The notes under the pieces are model-generated. The model was given only the letters and a program-made list of their open reading frames with translations. It searched no databases and was not told where the DNA came from. This document shows, one piece after another, positions 15,644 to 23,547 of a stretch of 64,000 nucleotides of DNA. Source of the DNA: Betaproteobacteria bacterium Ga0077526 (GTDB lineage Bacteria; Pseudomonadota; Gammaproteobacteria; Burkholderiales; Ga0077523); the NCBI GenBank assembly GCA_001464765.1, contig LNDV01000015.1, forward strand, positions 123,599 to 187,598, read 5' to 3'. Positions within the stretch are counted from its first letter, which is position 1. Each line of letters starts with the position of its first letter. Both the position numbers and the translations under genes were made by a program.

Positions 15644-16039
15644 TCAACCAGCCACGAGCGCCGTCAGCGCGGGGCGCACTACGGCACCCGGCTTCAGACC
15701 GGCCGCGAGCGCGGCCGCGTTCACGTGCGACAGCACGCCGTTCTCCCACATGTCCAGAGAATCGCCGATGCGCCCGCTCGTGTGAGCGACGGCAGCGGCG
15801 GCAACGCCACGGCTCTGCAGCATCTCCAGCGCCGCGATGCCGGCGTTGTCGCGGCCCACGCCGGCGTCGTTAAAGATCACGACCTTCAGCGGCACTTCGA
15901 GGGCGAACTCGCCGGAGCTGCTTCCGCCGTGCGACGCGCACACCACGACCGAGCCCTCGTCATCCGGCGACACCTTGGTGATGGAATCCATCAGCACGAC
16001 ACGGCCCTTCTGGCCCTTCACGACTTCTTTCTTCAGCAT
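15644..16039 (-). CDS. Uncharacterised 131-residue protein of the apionate operon
   Basis: I do not recognise a named family. The protein has no signal peptide. Visible features are VVLMDSITKVSPDDEGSVVV, a Gly/Ser-rich ASHGGSSSGEFAL loop, VVIFNDAGVGRDNAGIAAL, and AHTSGRIGDSLDMWENGVLS. These conserved-looking loops with Ser, His and Asp suggest a small nucleotide- or acid-binding enzyme, possibly a hydrolase. It starts 13 bp after apnO with a GAGGAGG ribosome site, so it is the last gene of the operon and probably belongs to the same pathway. Confidence 0.75.
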   Translation of the reverse strand: MLKKEVVKGQKGRVVLMDSITKVSPDDEGSVVVCASHGGSSSGEFALEVPLKVVIFNDAGVGRDNAGIAALEMLQSRGVAAAAVAHTSGRIGDSLDMWENGVLSHVNAAALAAGLKPGAVVRPALTALVAG

Positions 16040-16052
16040 TTTTCCGTCCTCC

Positions 16053-16886
16053 TCAGGGCGTGGTGATCATGCGGATGTTCTCGGCGATGGCATCGCGCTC
16101 GAACACCTTCTTCCAGTCGGGCTGGAAGATCTCGGACTTCGCGCGGTCCACCGCCTTGTTGGCGGCATCGGACATGCGCACACCGGGCATCTGGTCGAAG
16201 ATGATCGCCAGCTCGACGTTCAGGTGGCCCAGGATGAAGTCACGCGCAGCCTCTTCGGCCACACCGCGGCGCACGGCCTCGTCGGTGGCTTCACGGATGA
16301 TGGTCAGGCATGTTGCGCAGACGGTCTCGGACAGCACCGGCTCCAGGATGGCCATCTGGTCCACGGTCGCGCGGTGCGAACGCAGCACGGGCGCGTACAT
16401 GCGCTTGGCGACGTCTTCGGCGAGGTCGTAGTTGGCTTCGTCGCCGCGCAGCAGGGCGCAGACGATGGCCTGCTTGGCCTTCAGGCCGCCGAAGTAATCA
16501 CGCTTGGCTTCGAGATCGGTTTCGTCGTTGAAGACGGACGGATGGCAAGGGTGTGCCACGAAGATGGTCAGATCTTCACGCGCCGGCAGGTGGCCGGCGA
16601 ACGGTGCGGCGGCATCCAGAGCGATGAGGACGGCGCCCTTCTTGAACTGCGGAGCCAGCTTCGCGGTGACCTTCTCGATTGCGTTGTCGGGGATCGCGAG
16701 GATGACGACGTCGGCCAGCGGCAGCGCCGCGTCCGGGTCCACACAGGTGATGCCCAGTTCCTGGAGCCGGGTACGGCCCATTTCGCTCACCTCGATATGG
16801 CTCACCTGGTAAGGCGCGCCGCGGAGGTTGGCGGAGACGCGGTAGCCCATTTTGCCGCCCGCGCCCAACACGACTACTTGTTTCAT
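16053..16886 (-). CDS. apnO: Rossmann-fold oxidoisomerase, ApnO-like
   Basis: A 277-residue protein. The N-terminal NAD(P) site is MKQVVVLGAGGKMGYRVSAN, with DVVILAIPDNAIEKV in the usual position. The C-terminal helical domain is of the phosphogluconate-dehydrogenase-C type (FVAHPCHPSVFNDETDLEAK, AILEPVLSETVCATCLTII, FILGHLNVELAIIF). D-apionate oxidoisomerase ApnO has this architecture and converts D-apionate to 3-oxo-isoapionate. The assignment leans on the adjacent OiaK-type kinase and RuBisCO-like protein. A good AAGGAG ribosome site precedes the ATG. It could act on another branched acid. Confidence 0.7.
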   Translation of the reverse strand: MKQVVVLGAGGKMGYRVSANLRGAPYQVSHIEVSEMGRTRLQELGITCVDPDAALPLADVVILAIPDNAIEKVTAKLAPQFKKGAVLIALDAAAPFAGHLPAREDLTIFVAHPCHPSVFNDETDLEAKRDYFGGLKAKQAIVCALLRGDEANYDLAEDVAKRMYAPVLRSHRATVDQMAILEPVLSETVCATCLTIIREATDEAVRRGVAEEAARDFILGHLNVELAIIFDQMPGVRMSDAANKAVDRAKSEIFQPDWKKVFERDAIAENIRMITTP

Positions 16887-16961
16887 GCTGCTTTCTCCTT
16901 GCTGTGAAAGCCCTGGTTGCGCCGGCGTGCTGCACCGGCAGAACTGCTCACGGGATCGGGC

Positions 16962-18335
16962 TCAGGCGCCCCGTGCCATGCCGAAGTAATCCGCGCGGCC
17001 CATCTGGCCGCCCTTCAGTGCGATTTCCAGCCCGTCGAAGCGGGCGTCGTTCGAATAGCCGCGGCACAGAGGTGCGCCGGGCGTGAGCTCCGACAGCATC
17101 TCCAGACCGTAGAGTCCGAGTTCCTGCGTGGCGTAGCTGGAGGTATCTCCGCCCGCCACCACCAGACGGCGCAGCCCCGTGCGCAGCAGCAGCTCGCGAG
17201 CGAGTCGACCGAGAGCCGTGCCCAGCAGGCGGGCGGTGGCACCGCCGTGATCGCGCGCTGCGTTGGTGAGAACGGCGCGGGTGGCCGCGATGCTGGGATC
17301 GTCCGGACCTTCGGCCGAGTACACGACCACGCTGCGGCCGGACTGCAGTGACCCGAGAGCGCTCTCGAACAACACCCGATAGGCACCTTCCGCCGCCGCG
17401 CCGCCGCACAGTTCCGCGGCCGGTGCGCGCAAGCAATCGAAACCGTTGTCCGCCGCCCAGCGGATCTGCGTGGCGGTCATCGGGGATGCACTGCCCGACA
17501 CCACCAGCAATTGCTTCACGGGCGACACGGCCGGGAAGCGCGCACGTTCCGCCGGCGCCAGCCCCTCGGTACGCCAATGCGCGCCGAGCGAGTACTCGAC
17601 ACCCGAGGAACCGATGGCGAAGTGCGGCGTGGCCACGCACTGCTTCCAGAGCAGACGGCCCACGGCGCGCATGCTGGGCTCGTCGGCAACGTCGTAGAGC
17701 AACAGGTCCGGTTTCGCGGCAAGCCGTGCTGCGTGCTTCTCGTCCACCGTGGCAGTGTCGCCCGCCAGGTCAGGCAGCGGCATCAGACCGATGGACGCCT
17801 GGGTCTGCTTCGAGAGGTGCACGCGCAGATCGGCTTCGTGCATCGGCGTGACTGGATGCCGCGACATCGTGGGATGCCGGTCGAGGCGGTAGACATCGTC
17901 GCCGGCTGCGGCGAAGTGATTGCCGAAGACGGTATAGCGGCGAAGCGGCGGAGCACCGGCCAGCACCGTGAGTGTCTGGCCGCGCGCGAGGCTGCCGCGT
18001 ACGAGGTCCGCCACGTGGCCGATGCTGCCGACTTCGGGCGCGGAGTCGAACGTGGAGCACACCTTGTAGTGCGTGATCGGCGCACCTAGCGCCCACAGCT
18101 GTTCCAGAACGGGCGCCAGGTGCTCGTCCATCTCGGCGGGCGACATCGCGCGGCTCGCGCCGGCCACGCCCACACAGCGCACGTCGGCGAACTTTTCGCG
18201 GAGGAACTTGCGCGAAGGCGGCGAGAGAAACAGCACAGTGCGCAGGCCGGAGACGGCCAGGGCTTCCATGGCGTCGGTGGAACCGGTGAAGTCGTCGCCG
18301 TAGAAGGAGAGCAGAAGAGAGTTGTCCTGGCTCAT
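16962..18335 (-). CDS. oiaK: DUF1537-type four-carbon acid sugar kinase, OiaK-like
   Basis: A 457-residue protein starting MSQDNSLLLSFYGDDFTGST; the G-D-D-x-T-G substrate-binding motif is diagnostic of the family. The C-terminal nucleotide-binding half shows LLVVSGSASPMTATQIRWA, LVVAGGDTSSYATQELG and ALKGGQMGRADYFG. Family members phosphorylate C4 acid sugars or, as OiaK, 3-oxo-isoapionate at O4. It begins 5 bp after the RuBisCO-like gene ends and is followed by apnO 75 bp later. Specificity for oxo-isoapionate is inferred from the gene set. Confidence 0.75.
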   Translation of the reverse strand: MSQDNSLLLSFYGDDFTGSTDAMEALAVSGLRTVLFLSPPSRKFLREKFADVRCVGVAGASRAMSPAEMDEHLAPVLEQLWALGAPITHYKVCSTFDSAPEVGSIGHVADLVRGSLARGQTLTVLAGAPPLRRYTVFGNHFAAAGDDVYRLDRHPTMSRHPVTPMHEADLRVHLSKQTQASIGLMPLPDLAGDTATVDEKHAARLAAKPDLLLYDVADEPSMRAVGRLLWKQCVATPHFAIGSSGVEYSLGAHWRTEGLAPAERARFPAVSPVKQLLVVSGSASPMTATQIRWAADNGFDCLRAPAAELCGGAAAEGAYRVLFESALGSLQSGRSVVVYSAEGPDDPSIAATRAVLTNAARDHGGATARLLGTALGRLARELLLRTGLRRLVVAGGDTSSYATQELGLYGLEMLSELTPGAPLCRGYSNDARFDGLEIALKGGQMGRADYFGMARGA

Positions 18336-18340
18336 GGCCT

Positions 18341-19600
18341 TCAGCCTCCGAACTTGTCGATGGCAGCGCGCAGTTCGGGGCGCGCACGGGCGTAGTCTTC
18401 GAGCGGGACGCCGGCGAGCGCTGCCTCCCAGCCCTGCTGCATGCTGAGCACGCCTGCCGCCGTGCCGCCGGGATGCGCGATGATTCCGCCGCCCGCCAGA
18501 TGCAGCACGTCGATCGTCTTGGTGGCGGCGAAGATCGGCACTGCCGAGCCCGCCCACTGCGCAGACGAGATCGCCGGCACGACGCGGTAGTCGCCGAACA
18601 GGGGTGTCAGGAGATCGCGAACGGACTGCGCCACCTCTTCGTCGCTTTCGTAGAACTTGCCGTTGAATCCGCCCACGTGGAGGTGGTCCACGCCGACCAC
18701 GCGGCAAACCTTCTGCCACGCGGTGTAGCCGATGCCCAGGAGGGGGTGGCGCGCGAACGACCCGTACTGGGCCCGGTGCCCGTGGATCGGCAGTTCGCAG
18801 TGCTTGCGCACGTGCGCGACAGCCGCAAGTCCGACGCTATTGATGTTGATCATCACGCAGGTGCCGCCGCGCTTCTTCACCAGATCGTGCGCGCGGAGCA
18901 TGTGGTCGATGTCACCCGTGATGTTGAAGGCGTACATGGTCTTCTTGCCGGTGGCGTCGGCCACGCGGTCGATCTGCGACATCACTGCCTCCACGCGCTG
19001 CGCAAACGGCGCGTAGGGCGGATCGGCCTGCAGTTCGTCGTCCTTGATGAAGTCCAGGCCGGCAGTCGCGAGGTCCCGTACCAGCAAGCCGATGGCCTCC
19101 ATCGAGAGGCCGATGCTGGGCTTCACGATCGTGCCGATGAGCGGGCGACGTTCGACCTGGGCGAGGCGTCGCGTGCCCTCGATGCCGAAGCCTGGTCCCG
19201 GGTAGCGCTCGGCGAAGGCACGCGGCAGGTCCATGTCCACAAGCTTCACGCCGGAGAGTTCCTGCAACTCGTACAGGTTGCCCGCCAGCGTGGACATGAG
19301 CGTCGCGATCGACGGCCCGAAGTTGTGCAGCGGCCAGGAGATCTGCACACGCCCGCGGTGGTACACAGGGGCACCGTCCGTGCGGGGTCCCTTGCTGCCG
19401 GGCAGGCTGGGCGTGCTCACGGATTCGAGCGGCTCTACGCTCAGCACCTGCGCGCCGAAGCGCTCCTTCAATTCGTTGGTCTCGCCGGGCACGGACACGA
19501 AGGTGCCGCTGGACTGTTCGCCGGCCAGCACGGCCGCGGCGCGCTCCAGGCTGTGCGGCGTCTCGATCAGGTAGGTAGCAAGAACGCGATCCTGGGACAT
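18341..19600 (-). CDS. RuBisCO-like protein (OiaX/OiaC type)
   Basis: A 419-residue large-chain homologue. The active-site loop IVKPSIGL (Lys160) and the carbamylated-lysine metal site FIKDDELQ (Lys186, Asp188, Glu189) are intact. HGHRAQYGSF and the phosphate-binding LHLAGGGIIAHPGGTAAG are also visible. True CO2 fixation is unlikely; with an ApnO-like and an OiaK-like gene downstream it should act on 3-oxo-isoapionate 4-phosphate. It would either decarboxylate it (OiaC) or carry out the transcarboxylation/hydrolysis that gives 3-phosphoglycerate and glycolate (OiaX). I cannot tell which. The ATG at 19600 follows an AGGAG ribosome site. Confidence 0.82.
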   Translation of the reverse strand: MSQDRVLATYLIETPHSLERAAAVLAGEQSSGTFVSVPGETNELKERFGAQVLSVEPLESVSTPSLPGSKGPRTDGAPVYHRGRVQISWPLHNFGPSIATLMSTLAGNLYELQELSGVKLVDMDLPRAFAERYPGPGFGIEGTRRLAQVERRPLIGTIVKPSIGLSMEAIGLLVRDLATAGLDFIKDDELQADPPYAPFAQRVEAVMSQIDRVADATGKKTMYAFNITGDIDHMLRAHDLVKKRGGTCVMININSVGLAAVAHVRKHCELPIHGHRAQYGSFARHPLLGIGYTAWQKVCRVVGVDHLHVGGFNGKFYESDEEVAQSVRDLLTPLFGDYRVVPAISSAQWAGSAVPIFAATKTIDVLHLAGGGIIAHPGGTAAGVLSMQQGWEAALAGVPLEDYARARPELRAAIDKFGG

Positions 19601-19650
19601 GGTCGCTCCTGTGGGAGGGGTGTTGAGTGAAGTGTCCGGGACGGGCCGGG

Positions 19651-19803
19651 TCAGATGGCGGCAGGCGCCGAGAGCATCGCAGGGGCCGCAGCGGACTGGG
19701 TGGCGGCGGCGCTGGCTTTCTGCGTGAGGTCGGCCGCGGGGAATGCCCTGGTCGGCCGAGACGGCTGAGTCCGGCTGGGCCGGTGTGCGCTGCGTGAAGT
19801 CAT
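19651..19803 (-). CDS. Possible 50-residue leader ORF upstream of the RuBisCO-like gene
   Basis: An ATG at 19803 preceded by AGGGAGAG opens a short frame (MTSRSAHRPSRTQPSRPTRA...) with a basic Ser/Pro/Arg start and an Ala-rich end. It stops 50 bp before the RuBisCO-like ATG. No family is recognised. It could be a small regulatory or leader peptide, a remnant of a deleted transporter or signal peptide, or chance. Confidence 0.3.
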   Translation of the reverse strand: MTSRSAHRPSRTQPSRPTRAFPAADLTQKASAAATQSAAAPAMLSAPAAI

Positions 19804-20175
19804 GCTCTCTCTCCCTGCATGCCCCGGGTCGGGGCCGATTGTTCGAGGCGGCAGCCTTGTGGGCCGGCAACCTGTCGGGGATGGCGGCTGGTTTTCCCCC
19901 ATCCCATGGGCAGGAACTTTATGGTCTTGCGGCAGGAAAGTGCTTCTGAAAATTGGCGGAGAACGCGGAGAAATCAGAAAACATTTCTGTGGAGACCCGG
20001 GATTGGAGAAGGTTGGGCGAGGCTTCCAGAGGGGCGCGGGCAGAGCGTGGTGGATTGCGGTACTGCTGGGCGCTCTAGTTGTCGCGTCGGGTGGGCGCGG
20101 CGAGGAGGTGCCGTCGTTGCCTTGGCATGCCCGGGAACATAGGATTCCAGAAGGACAGACCTACGGGGTGGAGCT
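19804..20175. other. Divergent intergenic region of the apionate operon
   Basis: About 370 bases that should contain the promoters for the minus-strand operon and the + strand chimeric gene. No clear sigma70 boxes, riboswitch or operator could be assigned. The stretch from about 19910 to 19990 is locally A/T-richer. Confidence 0.4.
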
Positions 20176-20547
20176 ATGCGTGTGACCGCAAAGGGCCGTA
20201 TCACTATTCCGAAGCACTTTCGTGACGCAGCGGGCTTGGGCCCTGGCAGCGAAGTCTCGTTCGGCTTGGAAGGGAGGAAGATCGTCATTACGCCAGTGGG
20301 AAAAGGCGTAACGGAAGATCGCCGGGCGAAGCTACTGGCTGCGGCAGCACGCGCGGGGGAGGGCGAAACGGTCGTGCTCTCGTACGTCGAATGGCCCGAC
20401 CGCGCTGCGAGGGACGCCGGCATGGAGAAAGTGACGAACGACCCTCGCATGCTTTTCCAGGGCGGCCCGCCGACATTCGACGGCAGACGCCTGATTGCCG
20501 GTGGGTTTGTGCCGATGCTGATGGCGTCAGGCGAGGCCGAGCGATGA
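20176..20547 (+). CDS. AbrB/MazE-type head fused to the C-terminal half of a DUF1428 protein
   Basis: Residues 1-41 are a swapped-hairpin AbrB domain, as in VapB/MazE-like antitoxins (MRVTAKGRITIPKHFRDAAG, GSEVSFGLEGRKIVITP). From about residue 60 the sequence switches to the second half of a DUF1428/YbaA-like protein: GETVVLSYVEWPDRAARD, VTNDPRML, PTFDGRRLIAGGFVPML. DUF1428 proteins are ferredoxin-like cytosolic proteins of unknown role, and the first half of that fold is absent. The frame is continuous over 123 residues. It looks like an in-frame recombination product; DNA binding may survive, but the toxin-binding tail is gone. Confidence 0.75.
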   Translation: MRVTAKGRITIPKHFRDAAGLGPGSEVSFGLEGRKIVITPVGKGVTEDRRAKLLAAAARAGEGETVVLSYVEWPDRAARDAGMEKVTNDPRMLFQGGPPTFDGRRLIAGGFVPMLMASGEAER

Positions 20548-20656
20548 CGAGGTGTCACCTGGCGCCAAGAAAGGATGGTTGCCGGGGTGTCACCCGCGAT
20601 GGAGGTAACGTAGTGCCAATTGGGTCGATCCGTCGATCGATATCGGGAGAGCAGAC

Positions 20657-21178
20657 ATGATGGAGCGTCGTTGTCGGGTCTTCGCATTAGGTTTCTTCTT
20701 GTTGTGCGCTGTCGCCAACGGCGCGTCTGCACAGAGCACGCTACGGGAGAAGCTGATCGGATCATGGCGGATCGTCACTGTTGAGACGATTCGACAGGCG
20801 ACGGGGGAGATCATCTATCCTTGGTTGGGGCGGCGACCCACAGGGATGATTGTGTACCTGCCGAATGGGTATATGGCAGTGCAGCTCATGCGAGACCCAC
20901 CAGCGAAGTTCGCGTCCGAAACGTACGAGGGTGCGACGCTCGACGAGACCAAGGACGCCTTCCTGGCCTACTACGCCTACTATGGCAAATACAGCATCGA
21001 CGAAGAGAAGGGGATGGTCACCCACCATATCGAAGGAAGCCTCTACCCCGAGGAGCACGGAATAAACTACCGGCGATTCTTCAAGTTCGACGGGGATCGC
21101 CTCACACTCGTTACCGCGCCGTTCGTCGAGGGGGGAGAGGAACGCGTGAATCGCCTGGTGTGGGAGCGGATGAAATGA
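20657..21178 (+). CDS. Secreted lipocalin-like protein
   Basis: A 173-residue protein with a signal peptide (MMERRCRVFALGFFLLCAVA...ASAQ). The mature part matches lipocalin-like domain proteins: LREKLIGSWRIVTVETIRQ, RRPTGMIVYLPNGYMAVQLM, AYYAYYGKYSIDEEKGMVTHHIEG and RLTLVTAP near the end. These small beta-barrels are periplasmic or surface proteins of unknown ligand. An ATG three bases later is an equally good start. No operon partner is evident. Confidence 0.8.
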   Translation: MMERRCRVFALGFFLLCAVANGASAQSTLREKLIGSWRIVTVETIRQATGEIIYPWLGRRPTGMIVYLPNGYMAVQLMRDPPAKFASETYEGATLDETKDAFLAYYAYYGKYSIDEEKGMVTHHIEGSLYPEEHGINYRRFFKFDGDRLTLVTAPFVEGGEERVNRLVWERMK

Positions 21179-21281
21179 GCCCTGCAGATCTTCGCAACCG
21201 CGGACAGGCCGGCGGCCCGGCGCGCAAGCAGTTGCGTGCAGGGGACGTCTGCCTCGCAAGTTCAATGTGCCGGAGACACCC

Positions 21282-21728
21282 ATGACCGATCGCACGATCC
21301 GCCTGCATCGCGTGCTGCGCGCGAGCCCGGACAAGCTCTTTCGCGCTTTCACGGATGCGGGTGCGCTCGCGAAGTGGCTGCCTCCGTTCGGCTTCACGTG
21401 CACGGTGCATCACCTGGAGGCCCGGGTAGGAGGCACATTCCGCATGTCGTTCCACAGCTTCGCCACCGGGCAGGGCCACTCGTTCGGCGGTGAGTATCTC
21501 GAGCTGGTGCCGAACGAGCGCATCCGATACACGGACCGGTTCGAGGACCCGGGGCTGTCCGGCCTCATCGAAGTGACGGTGACGCTCACGCCGGTGCAGT
21601 GCGGCACTGAGCTGAGCGTCGCGCAGTCCGGTATCCCCGAAGCCATTCCGCTGGAGATGTGCTACCTCGGCTGGCAGGAGTCCCTTCTGCAGCTCGCGAA
21701 CCTGGTGGAACCGAACGTTTCCGGCTGA
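21282..21728 (+). CDS. SRPBCC (AHSA1/START-like) protein
   Basis: A 148-residue Aha1/CalC-type ligand-binding fold: IRLHRVLRASPDKLFRAFTD, LAKWLPPFGFTCTVHHLEAR, VGGTFRMSFHS, GGEYLELVPNERIRYTDRFE, and the C-terminal helix LGWQESLLQLANLVE. Such proteins bind hydrophobic ligands; many are stress-related and uncharacterised. The ATG at 21282 is placed 8 bp after GGAGA; a GTG at 21267 is an alternative. Confidence 0.85.
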   Translation: MTDRTIRLHRVLRASPDKLFRAFTDAGALAKWLPPFGFTCTVHHLEARVGGTFRMSFHSFATGQGHSFGGEYLELVPNERIRYTDRFEDPGLSGLIEVTVTLTPVQCGTELSVAQSGIPEAIPLEMCYLGWQESLLQLANLVEPNVSG

Positions 21729-21767
21729 AGCCGCGCCGCTGCCATCGCCTTTCGCTCAGGATCCGCC

Positions 21768-22685
21768 ATGCTTTTTGCGCCACCCCCTGTCATCGAGACC
21801 GAAGTCTTCGCCCGTCTGCCCGATTCGCTGCGCACGGCAACGCCAGACAATGCCTGGGTCGCAGGGCAACCCGTCGGGGCGCCGGTCGGTGCTTTCCTGG
21901 AAGGCCCCTCGTTCGATCGTGCGGGCAACCTGTGGTGTGTCGATATCCAGAACGGTCGCATTCTGCGCGTGAACGCGGCGGGCACATTCCACGTGGTCGC
22001 GGAGTACGACGGCTGGCCCAACGGCCTCAAGATCCATCGCGACGGCAGGATCTTCGTCGCGGACTACAAGCACGGGATCATGCAGGTGGATCCGGCCTCC
22101 GGTCGCGTCACGCCCTTCCTCGCGCGCCAGGCGGTGGAGCCGTTCAAGGGGGTCAACGACCTCTTCTTCGCCTCCAACGGCGATCTCTACTTCACCGATC
22201 AGGGCCTCACGGGCCTGCACGATCCGACGGGGCGACTCTTCCGCCACACCGCAGACGGACGACTCGACTGCCTCCTCGACAACATTCCCAGCCCGAACGG
22301 GCTGGTCATGAATCGAGACGAATCCGCCTTGTACGTGGCGGTCACGCGCGGTAACTGCGTGTGGCGCGTTCCGTTCCTGCGAAGCGGTGACGTCGCAAAG
22401 GTGGGCGTGTTCGTTCAGATGTCCGGAGGCGGCGGTCCCGACGGCATGGCGCTCGACGAGTCCGGCGGGCTCGTGGTGGCGCACGTGGCGCTCGGTACGG
22501 TGTGGGTCTTCGACCGGCACGGTGAGCCAGCCTTCCGGGTGAAATCCTGCACCGGGATGATGACGACCAACGTGGCATTCGGTGGTCCGGATGGACGCAG
22601 TCTCTACATCACGGAGTCCGAAAGCGGCTGCATCCTGCGGGCACAAATGCCAGTGGCCGGGAAGCGGATGTATTCCCACGCGTAA
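21768..22685 (+). CDS. SMP-30/gluconolactonase-family beta-propeller hydrolase
   Basis: A 305-residue protein with the family repeats EGPSFDRAGNLWCVDIQNGR, GWPNGLKIHRDGRIFVAD, PFKGVNDLFFASNGDLYFTD, PSPNGLVMNRDESALYVA and GGGGPDGMALDESGGL. The metal ligands expected from the family (Glu in EGP, Asn in VND and PNG, Asp in PDG) are all present. The enzyme should be a Ca/Zn-dependent lactonase in the cytosol, opening a sugar or other lactone. It lies about 2 kb from the apionate operon on the other strand, so a sugar-lactone role is plausible but not shown. Confidence 0.85.
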   Translation: MLFAPPPVIETEVFARLPDSLRTATPDNAWVAGQPVGAPVGAFLEGPSFDRAGNLWCVDIQNGRILRVNAAGTFHVVAEYDGWPNGLKIHRDGRIFVADYKHGIMQVDPASGRVTPFLARQAVEPFKGVNDLFFASNGDLYFTDQGLTGLHDPTGRLFRHTADGRLDCLLDNIPSPNGLVMNRDESALYVAVTRGNCVWRVPFLRSGDVAKVGVFVQMSGGGGPDGMALDESGGLVVAHVALGTVWVFDRHGEPAFRVKSCTGMMTTNVAFGGPDGRSLYITESESGCILRAQMPVAGKRMYSHA

Positions 22686-22804
22686 GCGACACGGTCCGTT
22701 GCCCCGGAGTGTTTGCGACTTCAAGCGGTGGTTGGCTCGCGATACGCTTCGGGCTGAAGTTCTTCCCGTGTGGGCAGGGCAAACGCAAGAACGTAGCGGC
22801 AACC

Positions 22805-23437
22805 ATGCGACTTCCCATCCTTCCGGAGCGCCCGCATCTCGGCCCCATGAAGCCGGTCGGGTCGGCACGCACCACGCAGGCTCGTCTGCCAAACGGGCAG
22901 CTCGTTCTCACGATCGAGCACGATCCGATTCGCGGCGTGACGCCTGCAATGCTTCGATGGTGGTTCGAGACCCTGGGCCAGTCGATAACTCACGAGGGCG
23001 TGACCTATCCGCGCTACCTGCTCTGGCACCCGCGCGACCACATTCACTGGGAGCTTGCCGCGCGCTCCCCATCGGGCGGAACGGGCCAGGGCGCGCAGTT
23101 CCGGATCGTCGAAGCCTTCGGCGCGAATCCTGGCCACTATGTCGATTCCACAGAGTTCGTCGAGAAGCTCGATGAGGAAGGCATCTCGCTGGTCCGGCGC
23201 ATCGCGGGAACCGAGATCTTCCGACTCGAGCATCGCTTCGGCGTCGCAGAGCGCGGGGCGAGCTACCGGTCGCGCATGACGGTGGGAGGCGCATCGGGCA
23301 CCTTTGCGTGGTTTTTCAACCGATTTGTCCGACCAGTGGTGTTCTCGGATGCCATGGGCTCGTCGTGGCTGACTCACAACGTCGAGGAGGTCAGCATGCT
23401 CGAGCATTTGCTTCCGGCGTCTTACGGTGCACGGTAG
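22805..23437 (+). CDS. DAPG-hydrolase (PhlG)-like domain protein
   Basis: A 210-residue protein with features of the PhlG fold: MLRWWFETLGQSITHEGVTYPRYLLWHPRDHIHWE, where the histidines match the zinc-binding site; FRLEHRFG in the middle; and a C-terminal THNVEEVSMLEHLLP with the His/Glu pair. PhlG cleaves a C-C bond in 2,4-diacetylphloroglucinol, but homologues are widespread and act on unknown substrates. It is shorter than PhlG (about 290 residues). The ATG at 22805 is preceded only by a weak ribosome site. Confidence 0.65.
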   Translation: MRLPILPERPHLGPMKPVGSARTTQARLPNGQLVLTIEHDPIRGVTPAMLRWWFETLGQSITHEGVTYPRYLLWHPRDHIHWELAARSPSGGTGQGAQFRIVEAFGANPGHYVDSTEFVEKLDEEGISLVRRIAGTEIFRLEHRFGVAERGASYRSRMTVGGASGTFAWFFNRFVRPVVFSDAMGSSWLTHNVEEVSMLEHLLPASYGAR

Positions 23438-23547
23438 TCGGCGCGCTCTCGCCTCAAGCGCCAGCCCGTCTCACTCGGACTGGCTGCTATACGCACGGCA
23501 CTGGTCGTTCAGGTAGGCGCGGGCTCCTCGCGCGGTATGCCCGTGCG

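Noticed and set aside
18353..19600. True RuBisCO for CO2 fixation
   Set aside because: No small subunit or phosphoribulokinase nearby and the gene context is sugar-acid catabolism, so a RuBisCO-like protein is more likely.
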